Positions 1-5,675 of a stretch of DNA of 9,261 nt are shown piece by piece (the stretch's first letter is position 1; the number at the start of each line of letters is the position of its first letter). The notes under the pieces were generated by a model. That model was not told the DNA's origin, did not search any database, and worked only from the letters and a program-made list of their open reading frames with translations. The stretch lies in assembly GCA_023262645.1 (NCBI GenBank), contig JALRAA010000036.1:1-9261 (forward strand). The letters are read 5' to 3'. Origin of the DNA: Burkholderiaceae bacterium. GTDB lineage: Bacteria; Pseudomonadota; Gammaproteobacteria; Burkholderiales; Burkholderiaceae_C. A program made the position numbers and the translations under genes.

Positions 1-342
1 CACTTTGAAACGCTGTTGGTACGCAGCGATGAAATCCAGTGGATTGCCATGGTGGGTTTCCACCACCACACCGTGGGTCACCACCTCGGTATGCGCTTGG
101 TCGCCAAAACCTTGTGCACGCAAAAAAGTGTGGGCAGGCAAACCGATGAAGCTGTAGCGCCCAAAGCGCTCGCCACCCACCACCGACTCCAGCAGAAAAC
201 TGTATTTGCCGCCGTCGTGGGTGAACGCCAATTTCAAATACAAAGACAGTGGTGTTTCCAAATCGGCAAACGCCTCGGCCATCAACGGAATCCGGTTGTA
301 GCCTTGTGCTGCCAGGCTTTTAAATTCAAGTTCAGAGATCAC
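1..342 (-). CDS. trpE: Anthranilate synthase component I, N-terminal part (runs off left edge)
   Basis: TrpE, with the glutaminase TrpG, converts chorismate and glutamine to anthranilate, the first committed step of tryptophan synthesis in the cytoplasm. Only the first 114 codons are present. They contain the typical N-terminal domain opening (ISELEFKSLAAQGYNRIPL, then LYLKLA, then the KYSFLLESVVGGERFGRYSFIG stretch, which includes the LLES element linked to tryptophan feedback binding in the family). The start is a GTG at 342-340. It is chosen because the family-like sequence begins right there and a GGAGG ribosome site lies 6 bases upstream; no in-frame ATG fits. It follows gph on the same strand across a 207-base leader that looks like an attenuator. 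The chorismate-binding catalytic domain lies outside the window. Recognition is firm from sequence and gene order. Confidence 0.93.
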   Translation of the reverse strand, partial: MISELEFKSLAAQGYNRIPLMAEAFADLETPLSLYLKLAFTHDGGKYSFLLESVVGGERFGRYSFIGLPAHTFLRAQGFGDQAHTEVVTHGVVVETHHGNPLDFIAAYQQRFKV

Positions 343-377
343 AAAGAGCCTCCACAGCTCAGCCCAGCAGGGCTTCA

Positions 378-405
378 AATAAAAGAACAGAGGTGCGTAG
401 CACCC
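378..405 (-). terminator. Intrinsic terminator-like hairpin upstream of trpE
   Basis: On the minus strand GGTGC and GCACC (404-400 and 396-392) form a perfect 5-base-pair stem, extended by one G-U pair, around a TAC loop. The tail TCTGTTCTTTTATTT follows at once. It lies after the leader peptide stop and about 35 bases before the trpE start, so it fits the attenuator terminator. The stem is short, so termination may be weak. A second small hairpin, AGCCC-TGCT-GGGCT at 374-361, has no U tract. Confidence 0.55.
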
Positions 406-498
406 GACCCATCAGGAGGCGTAACTTAAGAACAGATCCGGGTCACGCCAAGCAAGACGGGCGACGCCAAGGCCAAGCTCCCCGTCCATGGGACCCGG
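378..498 (-). promoter_or_regulatory. Candidate trp attenuator (competing RNA structures)
   Basis: Read on the minus strand, the trpE leader contains segments that can pair in mutually exclusive ways. CCGGGTC (498-492) can pair with GACCCGG (444-438), enclosing the Trp codons. The Trp-codon segment GGCGTCGCC can also fold onto GGCGTGAC just downstream. The GACCCG segment can alternatively pair with GGGTC or CGGGT inside 410-401, which overlaps the 5' arm of the hairpin at 405-391. This is the usual attenuator logic: stalling at Trp codons frees segment 2 to sequester the terminator arm. Alternative pairings are only 5 to 7 base pairs and were found by eye without energy calculation. Confidence 0.5.
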
Positions 499-523
499 TG
501 AGGATATTGAGGTGCATAAACAT
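443..523 (-). CDS. trpL: Candidate trp leader peptide (26 residues, Trp-Pro-Trp)
   Basis: This short reading frame lies between gph and trpE. It starts with ATG at 523 (a second in-frame ATG is at 517) and ends with TGA at 445-443. The peptide ends GRGAWPWRRPSCLA, with tryptophan codons at residues 17 and 19 (475-473 and 469-467). Two Trp codons in a 26-codon frame directly upstream of a tryptophan gene is the signature of a leader peptide whose ribosome stalls when charged tRNA-Trp is scarce. Against it, neither ATG has a clear Shine-Dalgarno sequence, and the frame overlaps possible promoter elements. A second short frame from ATG 489 has only one Trp codon and is a weaker alternative. The role is inferred from position, Trp content and the downstream hairpin. 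Confidence 0.5.
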   Translation of the reverse strand: MFMHLNILTGSHGRGAWPWRRPSCLA

Positions 524-532
524 AATGAAAAG

Positions 533-554
533 TGTAACAAAGCTCGGTGTTACA
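533..554. repeat. Perfect inverted repeat TGTAACA-N8-TGTTACA at the gph stop codon
   Basis: Arms at 533-539 and 548-554 are exact 7-base inverted copies separated by 8 bases; the right arm covers the gph stop codon (552-550). The arms are AT-rich and no U tract follows immediately, so an operator for a dimeric regulator upstream of the trp leader is as plausible as a weak gph terminator. Just downstream on the minus strand lies TTACACTTTTCATTATGTT, which holds a possible -10 box (TATGTT) without a convincing -35 partner. The function is not known. Confidence 0.45.
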
Positions 555-1266
555 ACATCAATTCATCGATTCGGTCGATAAACCCATCGCAATCAACACC
601 TTGAATCGGTTCGCCATGGTTGTAGCCATAGGTGACCAGAACCACCGGGCACTCTGCGGCGCGGGCGGCCAAGGCATCGTTTTGCGAGTCGCCCAACATC
701 AACGTTCGTGAGGGTGTGGTGCCCAGCGCCTTGCAGGTTTCTAACAGCGGCATCGGGTCCGGCTTTTTGCGCGGAAAAGCGTCGCCGCCATAGACATGGC
801 TGAAAAACCCGGCCAAGCCCTTGTCGGCCAACAAGGCTTTGGCAAAGGCCGTGGGCTTGTTCGTTAAGCAAGCCATCTTGAGGCCACGCGCTTGCAATTG
901 ACGCAAGCCCTCCATCACCCCGGGGTAGGTATTTGCGAACTTGCCATTGACCTTTTCGTAATGGTGTTGATATCGCGCAAACGCAGGCTCGAACAAATGC
1001 TCGACCGTGGTGTTGTCGCACACCACGCCGGAGGCCTTGACCTCAGGCAATTCCAGTTGATGGCGCAGCACGGTGCGAATCAAATGTTCGGAGCCTTTGC
1101 CTACTGCGATGTTGACCACCGCCGGCGAAACTTTGGGCAGATCAATATCGGCCAAACACAAATTGAGCGCGGCCTCAAAATCGCCCATGGTGTCGACCAT
1201 GGTGCCGTCTAAATCAATCATGACCGCGTCTAGGCGCGAAAGCAGTGTGGACAGGTCAAGCGCCAT
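550..1266 (-). CDS. gph: Phosphoglycolate phosphatase (HAD family)
   Basis: Gph hydrolyses 2-phosphoglycolate, formed by Rubisco oxygenation or during repair of oxidised DNA ends, to glycolate. The 238-residue protein shows all HAD motifs: motif I DLDGTMVDT at residues 18-26 (nucleophile D18, acid/base D20), motif II threonine in CLTNKP near 133-138, motif III lysine in RKKPDP near 166-171, and motif IV GDSQND at 192-197. A helical cap lies between motifs I and II, and the length is normal for the family. Its ATG lies 11 bases inside the end of the DUF1566 gene, suggesting translational coupling. Order rpe...gph-trpE on one strand is characteristic of Burkholderiales and supports this name over other HAD phosphatases. 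Confidence 0.92.
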   Translation of the reverse strand: MALDLSTLLSRLDAVMIDLDGTMVDTMGDFEAALNLCLADIDLPKVSPAVVNIAVGKGSEHLIRTVLRHQLELPEVKASGVVCDNTTVEHLFEPAFARYQHHYEKVNGKFANTYPGVMEGLRQLQARGLKMACLTNKPTAFAKALLADKGLAGFFSHVYGGDAFPRKKPDPMPLLETCKALGTTPSRTLMLGDSQNDALAARAAECPVVLVTYGYNHGEPIQGVDCDGFIDRIDELML

Positions 1267-1756
1267 TGCGCACCCGCCTCACAAACAACGGGATTTTCTT
1301 GATCAAGTTGGCAATCAATGAACTGCCCGAGTGAACCACCACCGCGCCATCGGGGCTGCCCATGTCCGATGATGTCCAAACCCAACCCGAAGGGCCTGAG
1401 CCAAACCAGGTTTGGTTCAAAGCCAGTTCAGAGCAACTTTTTTCGCTCAAGCCTTCCAATTCTGCTTGGGTTGGCAAACGCCATTTGGCTTCAGCAGCCG
1501 TTTTGGTGGCGGTGTTCCAGTCTTGCGCAGTGGCAGTACCCGCACAGACCGAGCCATTCCATTGCAAACCCACGACGCATCGCTGCCAGACCAATCCGGT
1601 TTCTTTGTCTTTGACTTCCGAGCCACTGGCATTGGCGGCTTCGTAACGACTGTCGGGGCGGGTCAACGGTGAATCGGTGAAGCACGCGGCCTGCACCCAT
1701 GAATTGACCAACAAACTGCTTGCAAACAGCATCAACGTGTAATTGTTTTTTGTCAT
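1256..1756 (-). CDS. Exported DUF1566 (Lcl C-terminal-like) domain protein
   Basis: A 166-residue protein with an apparent signal peptide: basic start MTKNN, hydrophobic core to about residue 18, and a likely signal peptidase I site after VQA (residue 23), so it is probably periplasmic or outside the cell. The mature part has hallmarks of DUF1566: DKETGLVWQRC (50-60), W80 and following alanines, WRLPTQAEL (92-100), WTSS (127-130) and a C-terminal VRRVRNG. Four cysteines (25, 60, 71, 108) could form two disulfides after export. No catalytic motif is visible and the domain's biochemical role is not established. It sits 17 bases after rpe and overlaps gph by 11 bases, so it is co-transcribed with cytoplasmic sugar-phosphate enzymes, an odd partnership. 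The start is the only ATG that yields the signal peptide. Confidence 0.8.
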   Translation of the reverse strand: MTKNNYTLMLFASSLLVNSWVQAACFTDSPLTRPDSRYEAANASGSEVKDKETGLVWQRCVVGLQWNGSVCAGTATAQDWNTATKTAAEAKWRLPTQAELEGLSEKSCSELALNQTWFGSGPSGWVWTSSDMGSPDGAVVVHSGSSLIANLIKKIPLFVRRVRNGA

Positions 1757-1773
1757 GGGGTGTTTCTATCCAT

Positions 1774-2457
1774 TCAGTGGGCAAGGGCTTGTCGCATCTG
1801 GTCAATCACGGCTTTGTAGTCGGGCTTGCCAAAAATGGCGCTGCCGGCGACAAACGTGTCTGCGCCAGCATTGGCCACAGAGCGAATATTGTCTGGCTTG
1901 ATACCGCCATCGACTTCGAGGCGAATGTCTCTGCCGCTGGCTTGGATGCGCTTGGCTGCATGCTCGACCTTGCGCAATGCCGAGTCGATGAAGCTTTGTC
2001 CCCCAAAACCGGGGTTGACGCTCATGATCAAAATCAGATCGATGTCTTCGATCAGCCAATCCAAGACATCCAAGGGTTCGGCGGGGTTGAACACCACGCC
2101 CGCTTGGCAACCTGCGGCCTTGATGGCCTGCACACTGCGGTGTGCGTGGCTGGAAGCATCCGGGTGAAAGCTGATGAGGTCCGCGCCCGCCTGCGCAAAA
2201 GCCGCTGCGAGCGCATCCACCGGTTGCACCATCAGGTGCACATCGATCGGCACCGCTACGCCCGCCGGCGTTTTGGCATGGGGCTTCAACGCCTGACAGA
2301 CCATGGGGCCGAAGGTCAGATTGGGGACGTAATGGTTGTCCATGACATCAAAATGAATCCAGTCGGCACCTGCGGCGACAACGTTTTTCACTTCGTCGCC
2401 CAAGCGGGCGAAGTCAGCGGACAAAATCGAGGGGGCGATGCGGTAGGTGTTAGTCAT
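1774..2457 (-). CDS. rpe: Ribulose-phosphate 3-epimerase
   Basis: Rpe interconverts ribulose 5-phosphate and xylulose 5-phosphate in the pentose phosphate pathway and, where present, the Calvin cycle. The 227-residue TIM barrel shows IAPSILSADFARL (7-19), HFDVMDNHYVPNLTFGP (35-51) with metal ligand H35 and catalytic D37, DVHLMVQP (72-79) with ligand H74, SFHPDAS (96-102), the phosphate-binding NPGFGGQSF (148-156), EVDGGI (181-186) with the second catalytic aspartate D183, and FVAGSAIFG near the end. The open frame extends 23 codons further upstream to 2526, but that extension would overlap apaG and has no family similarity, so ATG 2457 is chosen. It has no strong Shine-Dalgarno sequence. It is the first gene of the minus-strand set leading to trpE and is divergent from apaG. 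Confidence 0.95.
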   Translation of the reverse strand: MTNTYRIAPSILSADFARLGDEVKNVVAAGADWIHFDVMDNHYVPNLTFGPMVCQALKPHAKTPAGVAVPIDVHLMVQPVDALAAAFAQAGADLISFHPDASSHAHRSVQAIKAAGCQAGVVFNPAEPLDVLDWLIEDIDLILIMSVNPGFGGQSFIDSALRKVEHAAKRIQASGRDIRLEVDGGIKPDNIRSVANAGADTFVAGSAIFGKPDYKAVIDQMRQALAH

Positions 2458-2519
2458 AGCCGTGATTATGGTGTCAGAATCGATGCTTGCTTTTATTCCG
2501 TTCTGATTGACCCACCTCC
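2458..2519. promoter_or_regulatory. Divergent rpe/apaG spacer, expected to hold both promoters
   Basis: This 62-base spacer separates the rpe and apaG starts, so promoters for both directions should be in or near it. It is more AT-rich than its flanks. Reading toward rpe, CATAAT (minus strand, just before the start) could be a -10 box, but I see no good -35 partner. Reading toward apaG no convincing hexamer pair is visible. The sequence directly before the apaG ATG is CCACCTCC, which is the complement of a Shine-Dalgarno site rather than one. Confidence 0.35.
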
Positions 2520-2912
2520 ATGGCAAATTACAAACTCAGCGTGGACGTCACGCCCCATTACCTGCCCGATCAGTCCAGCCCAGACGAAAACCTGTATGCC
2601 TTCGCTTACACCGTGGTCATCCACAACACGGGTGACATCGCCGCACAAGTGATTTCACGTACCTGGCATATCAACGATGCGCAAGGATTGCACGAAAAAG
2701 TCAAAGGCCTGGGCGTGGTCGGCCACCAGCCTTTGTTGCAACCTGGCGAAAGTTTCGAATACACCAGCGGCACGCGCTTGCGCACACCCACGGGCACCAT
2801 GCACGGCAGTTATTTTTGCGTTGCCGTCGATGGTGAGAAATTCGATGTCGATATCCCGATGTTTGTGCTTGATGCATTGAGCGACACCGGCAGCAAGCGG
2901 CACATGCATTGA
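2520..2912 (+). CDS. apaG: ApaG domain protein
   Basis: ApaG is a small protein of immunoglobulin-like fold. In enterobacteria it is encoded next to apaH and linked by phenotype to cobalt/magnesium resistance, but its biochemical activity is uncertain. The 130 residues match the family's usual length of about 125 and show QSSPDENLYAFAYTVVIHN (18-36), the glycine-rich GLGVVGHQPLL (63-73), PGESFEYTSG (about 75-84) and TPTGTMHGSY. The GxGxxG stretch resembles a nucleotide or pyrophosphate-binding loop. The start is the ATG at 2520, where family similarity begins, although no Shine-Dalgarno sequence precedes it. It leads the plus-strand set and its stop lies 6 bases before thiL. A divergent apaG and rpe arrangement is familiar in Burkholderiales. 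Confidence 0.93.
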   Translation: MANYKLSVDVTPHYLPDQSSPDENLYAFAYTVVIHNTGDIAAQVISRTWHINDAQGLHEKVKGLGVVGHQPLLQPGESFEYTSGTRLRTPTGTMHGSYFCVAVDGEKFDVDIPMFVLDALSDTGSKRHMH

Positions 2913-2918
2913 ACCGCC

Positions 2919-3884
2919 ATGGGTGAATTTGACCTGATCACCCGATATTTCACCCGCCCGGCCAAGCGGGCGGTGCTTGGCGTGGGTGACGACTGCGCTT
3001 TGTGGCAAGTGCAACCGGGCATGCAATTGGCGGTGTCCTCTGACATGCTGGTGGAAGGCCGCCATTTTTTGAGCACGGTGCCGCCCAAGCGGCTGGGTCA
3101 CAAAGCCTTGGCTGTCAACCTGAGCGACCTGGCCGCCAGCGGTGCCAAGCCCTTGGCATTCACCTTGGCGCTGGCCTTGCCCCGTGTCGATGAAACATGG
3201 CTGCAAGGCTTTTCAGCGGGCTTGCTGGCACTGGCCGATCAACATGATTGCGAATTGGTGGGCGGCGACACCACACATGGCCCGCTGAATATTTGCATCA
3301 CGGTCATGGGTGAAGTGCCGCCCGGTGACGCGCTGTTGCGACAAGGCGCACAAGTCGGCGACGACATCTATATCAGCGGCTCAGTGGGCGACGCCCGAAT
3401 GGCGCTGGAGGTCATGCGCGGTCAACTGTCGCTCAGCGCGGCTGACTTCGACAGCTGTCGGCTGCGCATGGAGCAACCCGAGCCGCGCGTCGCGCTGGGA
3501 TTGGCATTACGAGGCGTAGCAAATGCCTGTATCGACGTGAGCGATGGCTTGGCGGGCGACTTGGGCCATGTGCTCAAAGCCTCGCAAGTGGGCGCGGTGC
3601 TCACCACCGATTGGCTGCAAGACAGTGCCGCCATCAGTTCAGCCATGCAATCGCTGCCCTTTGCCAAACGCTTGGACATGGCTTTGGCTGGCGGCGACGA
3701 TCACGAACTCTTGTTCACCGCCGCCCCCGAACAAGCCGATGCGGTGCAACATGCAGCCAACGAGGCCGACATCAGTGTCACTTGTATCGGTCGCATCACC
3801 CCGGGCAGCGGACTGCAAGTGCTCGACCTGCAAGGGGTGCCTATCTCGCGTCGGTTTGCCTCGTTTGACCATTTTGTGCATTGA
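2919..3884 (+). CDS. thiL: Thiamine-monophosphate kinase
   Basis: ThiL phosphorylates thiamine monophosphate with ATP to give thiamine diphosphate, the active cofactor, in the cytoplasm. The 321-residue length is typical. Motifs in order: GVGDDCA (21-27), SSDMLVEGRHF (40-50), NLSDLAASGAKP (67-78), GGDTT (115-119), VGDDIYISGSVGDA (146-159), DVSDGLAGDLGH (206-217) and GGDDHELLF (258-266). The aspartates in these motifs form the ATP-magnesium site in the PurM-like fold. The first ATG after apaG is used; it leaves a 6-base gap and has no strong ribosome site, so translation is probably coupled to apaG. The thiL stop is 3 bases before pgpA, a pairing seen widely in Proteobacteria. Confidence 0.95.
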   Translation: MGEFDLITRYFTRPAKRAVLGVGDDCALWQVQPGMQLAVSSDMLVEGRHFLSTVPPKRLGHKALAVNLSDLAASGAKPLAFTLALALPRVDETWLQGFSAGLLALADQHDCELVGGDTTHGPLNICITVMGEVPPGDALLRQGAQVGDDIYISGSVGDARMALEVMRGQLSLSAADFDSCRLRMEQPEPRVALGLALRGVANACIDVSDGLAGDLGHVLKASQVGAVLTTDWLQDSAAISSAMQSLPFAKRLDMALAGGDDHELLFTAAPEQADAVQHAANEADISVTCIGRITPGSGLQVLDLQGVPISRRFASFDHFVH

Positions 3885-3887
3885 GAG

Positions 3888-4403
3888 ATGACCATGTCTT
3901 TGGACACCCAATGGAACGCCGCTCGCTTTATGTGGTCACACCCAGCACATGCGCTGGCCATGGGGTTTGGCGCGGGCTTGAGCCCCAAAGCGCCCGGCAC
4001 GGTTGGTACCTTATGGGCGTGGGCCGCGTATGTGGTGTTGGGCTTGTTTCTGAGTACCGCAGACATGGGCTGGTTGATCGCGGTGTCGTTGCCCGTGGGA
4101 TGGTGGGCTTGCACCGTGACCGCGCAACACATGCAAGTGCAAGACCCCAGTGCCATCGTCTGGGATGAGATCGTGGCGTTCTGGTTGGTGCTGTGGTTGT
4201 GGATGCCCGCCGGTTTGTTGGGACAGTTCGTGGCGTTTGCGCTGTTTCGCGGGTTTGATGCGCTCAAACCCGGACCGGTCGGATGGGCTGACCGCCATTT
4301 TCATGGGCTGGGTTGGCGCGGTGGTTTCGGCATCATGTTCGACGATCTGGTGGCCGCGTTTTGTACGCTGTTGTGTTTGTCCCTTTGGCTGGCGACCCGA
4401 TGA
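3888..4403 (+). CDS. pgpA: Phosphatidylglycerophosphatase A
   Basis: PgpA removes the terminal phosphate of phosphatidylglycerophosphate to make phosphatidylglycerol at the inner membrane. The 171-residue protein has several hydrophobic stretches (about 42-56, 61-79, 95-120 and 150-168) and the family's conserved polar segments: GAGLSPKAPGTVGT (28-41), WDEIVA (92-97), FRGFDALKPGP (120-130) followed by WADR, and GGFGIMFDDLVA (145-156). The acidic residues D93/E94, D124 and D152/D153 are the likely magnesium and catalytic site. There are two possible ATGs, 3888 and 3894; the first is preceded by GAGAG and lies 3 bases after the thiL stop. Its stop overlaps the pncC start as ATGA, which indicates coupled translation. 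Confidence 0.93.
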   Translation: MTMSLDTQWNAARFMWSHPAHALAMGFGAGLSPKAPGTVGTLWAWAAYVVLGLFLSTADMGWLIAVSLPVGWWACTVTAQHMQVQDPSAIVWDEIVAFWLVLWLWMPAGLLGQFVAFALFRGFDALKPGPVGWADRHFHGLGWRGGFGIMFDDLVAAFCTLLCLSLWLATR

Positions 4404-4930
4404 ACAAGCCCATACCGACAGAAGCCCTGTCTGCGGTGCTGCTGCAACGCGGTTGGATGCTGGCCTGCGCCGAAAGTTGCACCGGTGGTTTGATCAGTGC
4501 CGGTTGCACCGATCTGGCAGGCTCCAGCCTGTGGTTTGAACGCGGCTTTGTGAGCTACAGCAACGAAGCCAAACAAGACATGCTGGGGGTGCCTGCCGCG
4601 CTGATTGCGCAACACGGCGCCGTCAGCGAACCGGTGGCCCAAGCCATGGTGCTTGGTGCGCTAAACCACAGCAAAGCGCAGGTGGCGTTGGCGGTAACAG
4701 GCATTGCCGGGCCGGGTGGCGGCAGTGCGAGCAAACCGGTGGGTACCGTGTGTTTTGCGTGGGCCATGCCCAGCGATGCGGGCCCGACGCTGGGTGCATC
4801 GTCGGCTTGGGTGAAAACAGAAACGTGTCGTTTTCAAGGTGACCGTGCTGCGGTGCGGCATGCCACCCATGCCCATGCCGTGGCGCATTTACTGGCGTTG
4901 CTCAACCATGCAACGCCAAGGCTTGGCTGA
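4400..4930 (+). CDS. pncC: Nicotinamide-nucleotide amidohydrolase (CinA C-terminal domain)
   Basis: This enzyme deamidates nicotinamide mononucleotide to nicotinic acid mononucleotide, returning the by-product of DNA ligase to NAD synthesis. The 176-residue protein is the stand-alone C-terminal domain of CinA; the N-terminal MoaB-like domain of full CinA is absent, as in many Proteobacteria. Motifs: LACAESCTGG (21-30) with the likely nucleophile S26, FVSYSNEAKQDMLGV (50-64) with conserved Y53 and K58, HGAVSEPVAQAM (72-83) and AVTGIAGPGGG (98-108). The frame is open 29 codons upstream, but ATG 4400 is chosen because it overlaps the pgpA stop as ATGA and matches the family N-terminus. It ends the plus-strand set and overlaps the end of the convergent phhB by 29 bases. 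Confidence 0.92.
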   Translation: MNKPIPTEALSAVLLQRGWMLACAESCTGGLISAGCTDLAGSSLWFERGFVSYSNEAKQDMLGVPAALIAQHGAVSEPVAQAMVLGALNHSKAQVALAVTGIAGPGGGSASKPVGTVCFAWAMPSDAGPTLGASSAWVKTETCRFQGDRAAVRHATHAHAVAHLLALLNHATPRLG

Positions 4931-5219
4931 TGCTATTCATGGCTTGCGCCAATGCCACATCTGACTGCGTGACCCCTCCGCTGTCATGGGTGGTCAACCG
5001 CACTGACACTCGGTTGTACACATTCGACCATTCCGGATGGTGATCCGAGCGGTGCGCCACCGCCGCCACTTCCTGCATGAATGCCATGGCTTGTAAAAAA
5101 TCGGCAAACACCCAATCGGCCAACAACGCTTTTTCTCGCAAGCGCCATCGCTGAGTCGCCTCGGTATTGAGGTGTCGCAATGCGTTTTGTATGTCAGTGT
5201 CTGTCAGCAAGCTGCGCAT
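4902..5219 (-). CDS. phhB: 4a-hydroxytetrahydrobiopterin dehydratase (pterin carbinolamine dehydratase)
   Basis: This enzyme dehydrates 4a-hydroxytetrahydropterin made by aromatic amino acid hydroxylases so that the pterin cofactor can be recycled; some members are also linked to molybdopterin metabolism. The 105 residues fit the family. The active-site signature is clear: HRSDHHPEWSNVYNRVSVRL (56-75) with H60/H61, followed by TTHDSGGVTQSD with H78. No phenylalanine hydroxylase gene lies in the window, so its hydroxylase partner, if any, is elsewhere. It follows the PIN gene by 3 bases, with AGGA overlapping that gene's stop as a ribosome site. Its last 29 bases overlap the end of pncC on the other strand, and no terminator is visible at the junction. 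Confidence 0.9.
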   Translation of the reverse strand: MRSLLTDTDIQNALRHLNTEATQRWRLREKALLADWVFADFLQAMAFMQEVAAVAHRSDHHPEWSNVYNRVSVRLTTHDSGGVTQSDVALAQAMNSISQALALHG

Positions 5220-5222
5220 GGT

Positions 5223-5675
5223 TCATCCTGTTCTATTCGATGGCGCTTGACTGTAATTGCTGGTGACCACCACGCCCAGTCTGGCCAAGCGATGGGTCAA
5301 GCGCAGCACTTGCCGGTCCTTGCTGACCAGCAGCGCGCGGTGTGTCACGGCCAAGTCGATGAATTTTTGATCGTCTGCATCTTTGCACACATAAGGCGCA
5401 CGTGGCGCTTCGGGTTGCGTGTGCGACCAGCGGTCAAATGCAGCCATCACTTCTGCCGCAGAGCGCGACAGTTTGGCCAAGCGGGGTTCGATATGGGGAT
5501 AAGCCAGCACCCGACAGAGCTCTTCGCGCATGGCAGATGTGGCCAACCAACGCAGCCGTTGCTGTGCCAAGTGTTCGTGCAACAAGGCGGTGTTTGTGTC
5601 TTGAAACACCCAAATATCGAGCAGTACATTGGTGTCTAGCACCACGCAGGGTTTGTCAGACACCACCGTTGCCAT
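5223..5675 (-). CDS. PIN-domain protein (putative toxin-type ribonuclease family)
   Basis: A 150-residue PIN-fold protein. PIN domains are usually magnesium-dependent ribonucleases and many are VapC-like toxins. The acidic active-site set is complete: D14 in VVLDTNVLLD (11-20), E52 in SAMREELCRVL (47-57), D99/D101/D102 in CKDADDQKFIDLA (97-109) and D120 in LLVSKDRQVL. The DTNVLLD opening and KDADDQKFIDLA segment suit the family annotated as putative toxin-antitoxin component, PIN family. No small antitoxin gene is adjacent; it is embedded between rlmL (its ATG directly follows the rlmL TGA) and phhB (3-base gap). A role in RNA processing alongside rlmL is therefore as plausible as a toxin role. 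Its substrate cannot be told from sequence. Confidence 0.85.
   Translation of the reverse strand: MATVVSDKPCVVLDTNVLLDIWVFQDTNTALLHEHLAQQRLRWLATSAMREELCRVLAYPHIEPRLAKLSRSAAEVMAAFDRWSHTQPEAPRAPYVCKDADDQKFIDLAVTHRALLVSKDRQVLRLTHRLARLGVVVTSNYSQAPSNRTG

Noticed and set aside
361..374. Hairpin AGCCC-N4-GGGCT as the trp terminator
   Set aside because: No U tract follows it on the minus strand, and the stronger U tail belongs to the hairpin at 392-404.
16..429. A plus-strand reading frame of 137 codons over trpE
   Set aside because: It is antisense to clear TrpE sequence, and its protein is histidine-rich and resembles no family.
410..489. Alternative leader frame from ATG 489 with a single Trp codon
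   Set aside because: It has one isolated Trp codon and no ribosome site, so it fits attenuation less well than the Trp-Pro-Trp frame.
2458..2526. A 23-codon N-terminal extension of rpe
   Set aside because: It overlaps the apaG coding start and has no similarity to the family; ATG 2457 gives the standard IAPSILSADF beginning.
4313..4399. A 29-codon N-terminal extension of pncC
   Set aside because: It lies wholly inside pgpA in another frame; the ATGA overlap at 4400 gives the normal family N-terminus.
5223..5675. A classic VapBC-type toxin-antitoxin pair
   Set aside because: The PIN protein is present but no antitoxin gene is next to it; both neighbours are identified housekeeping genes.
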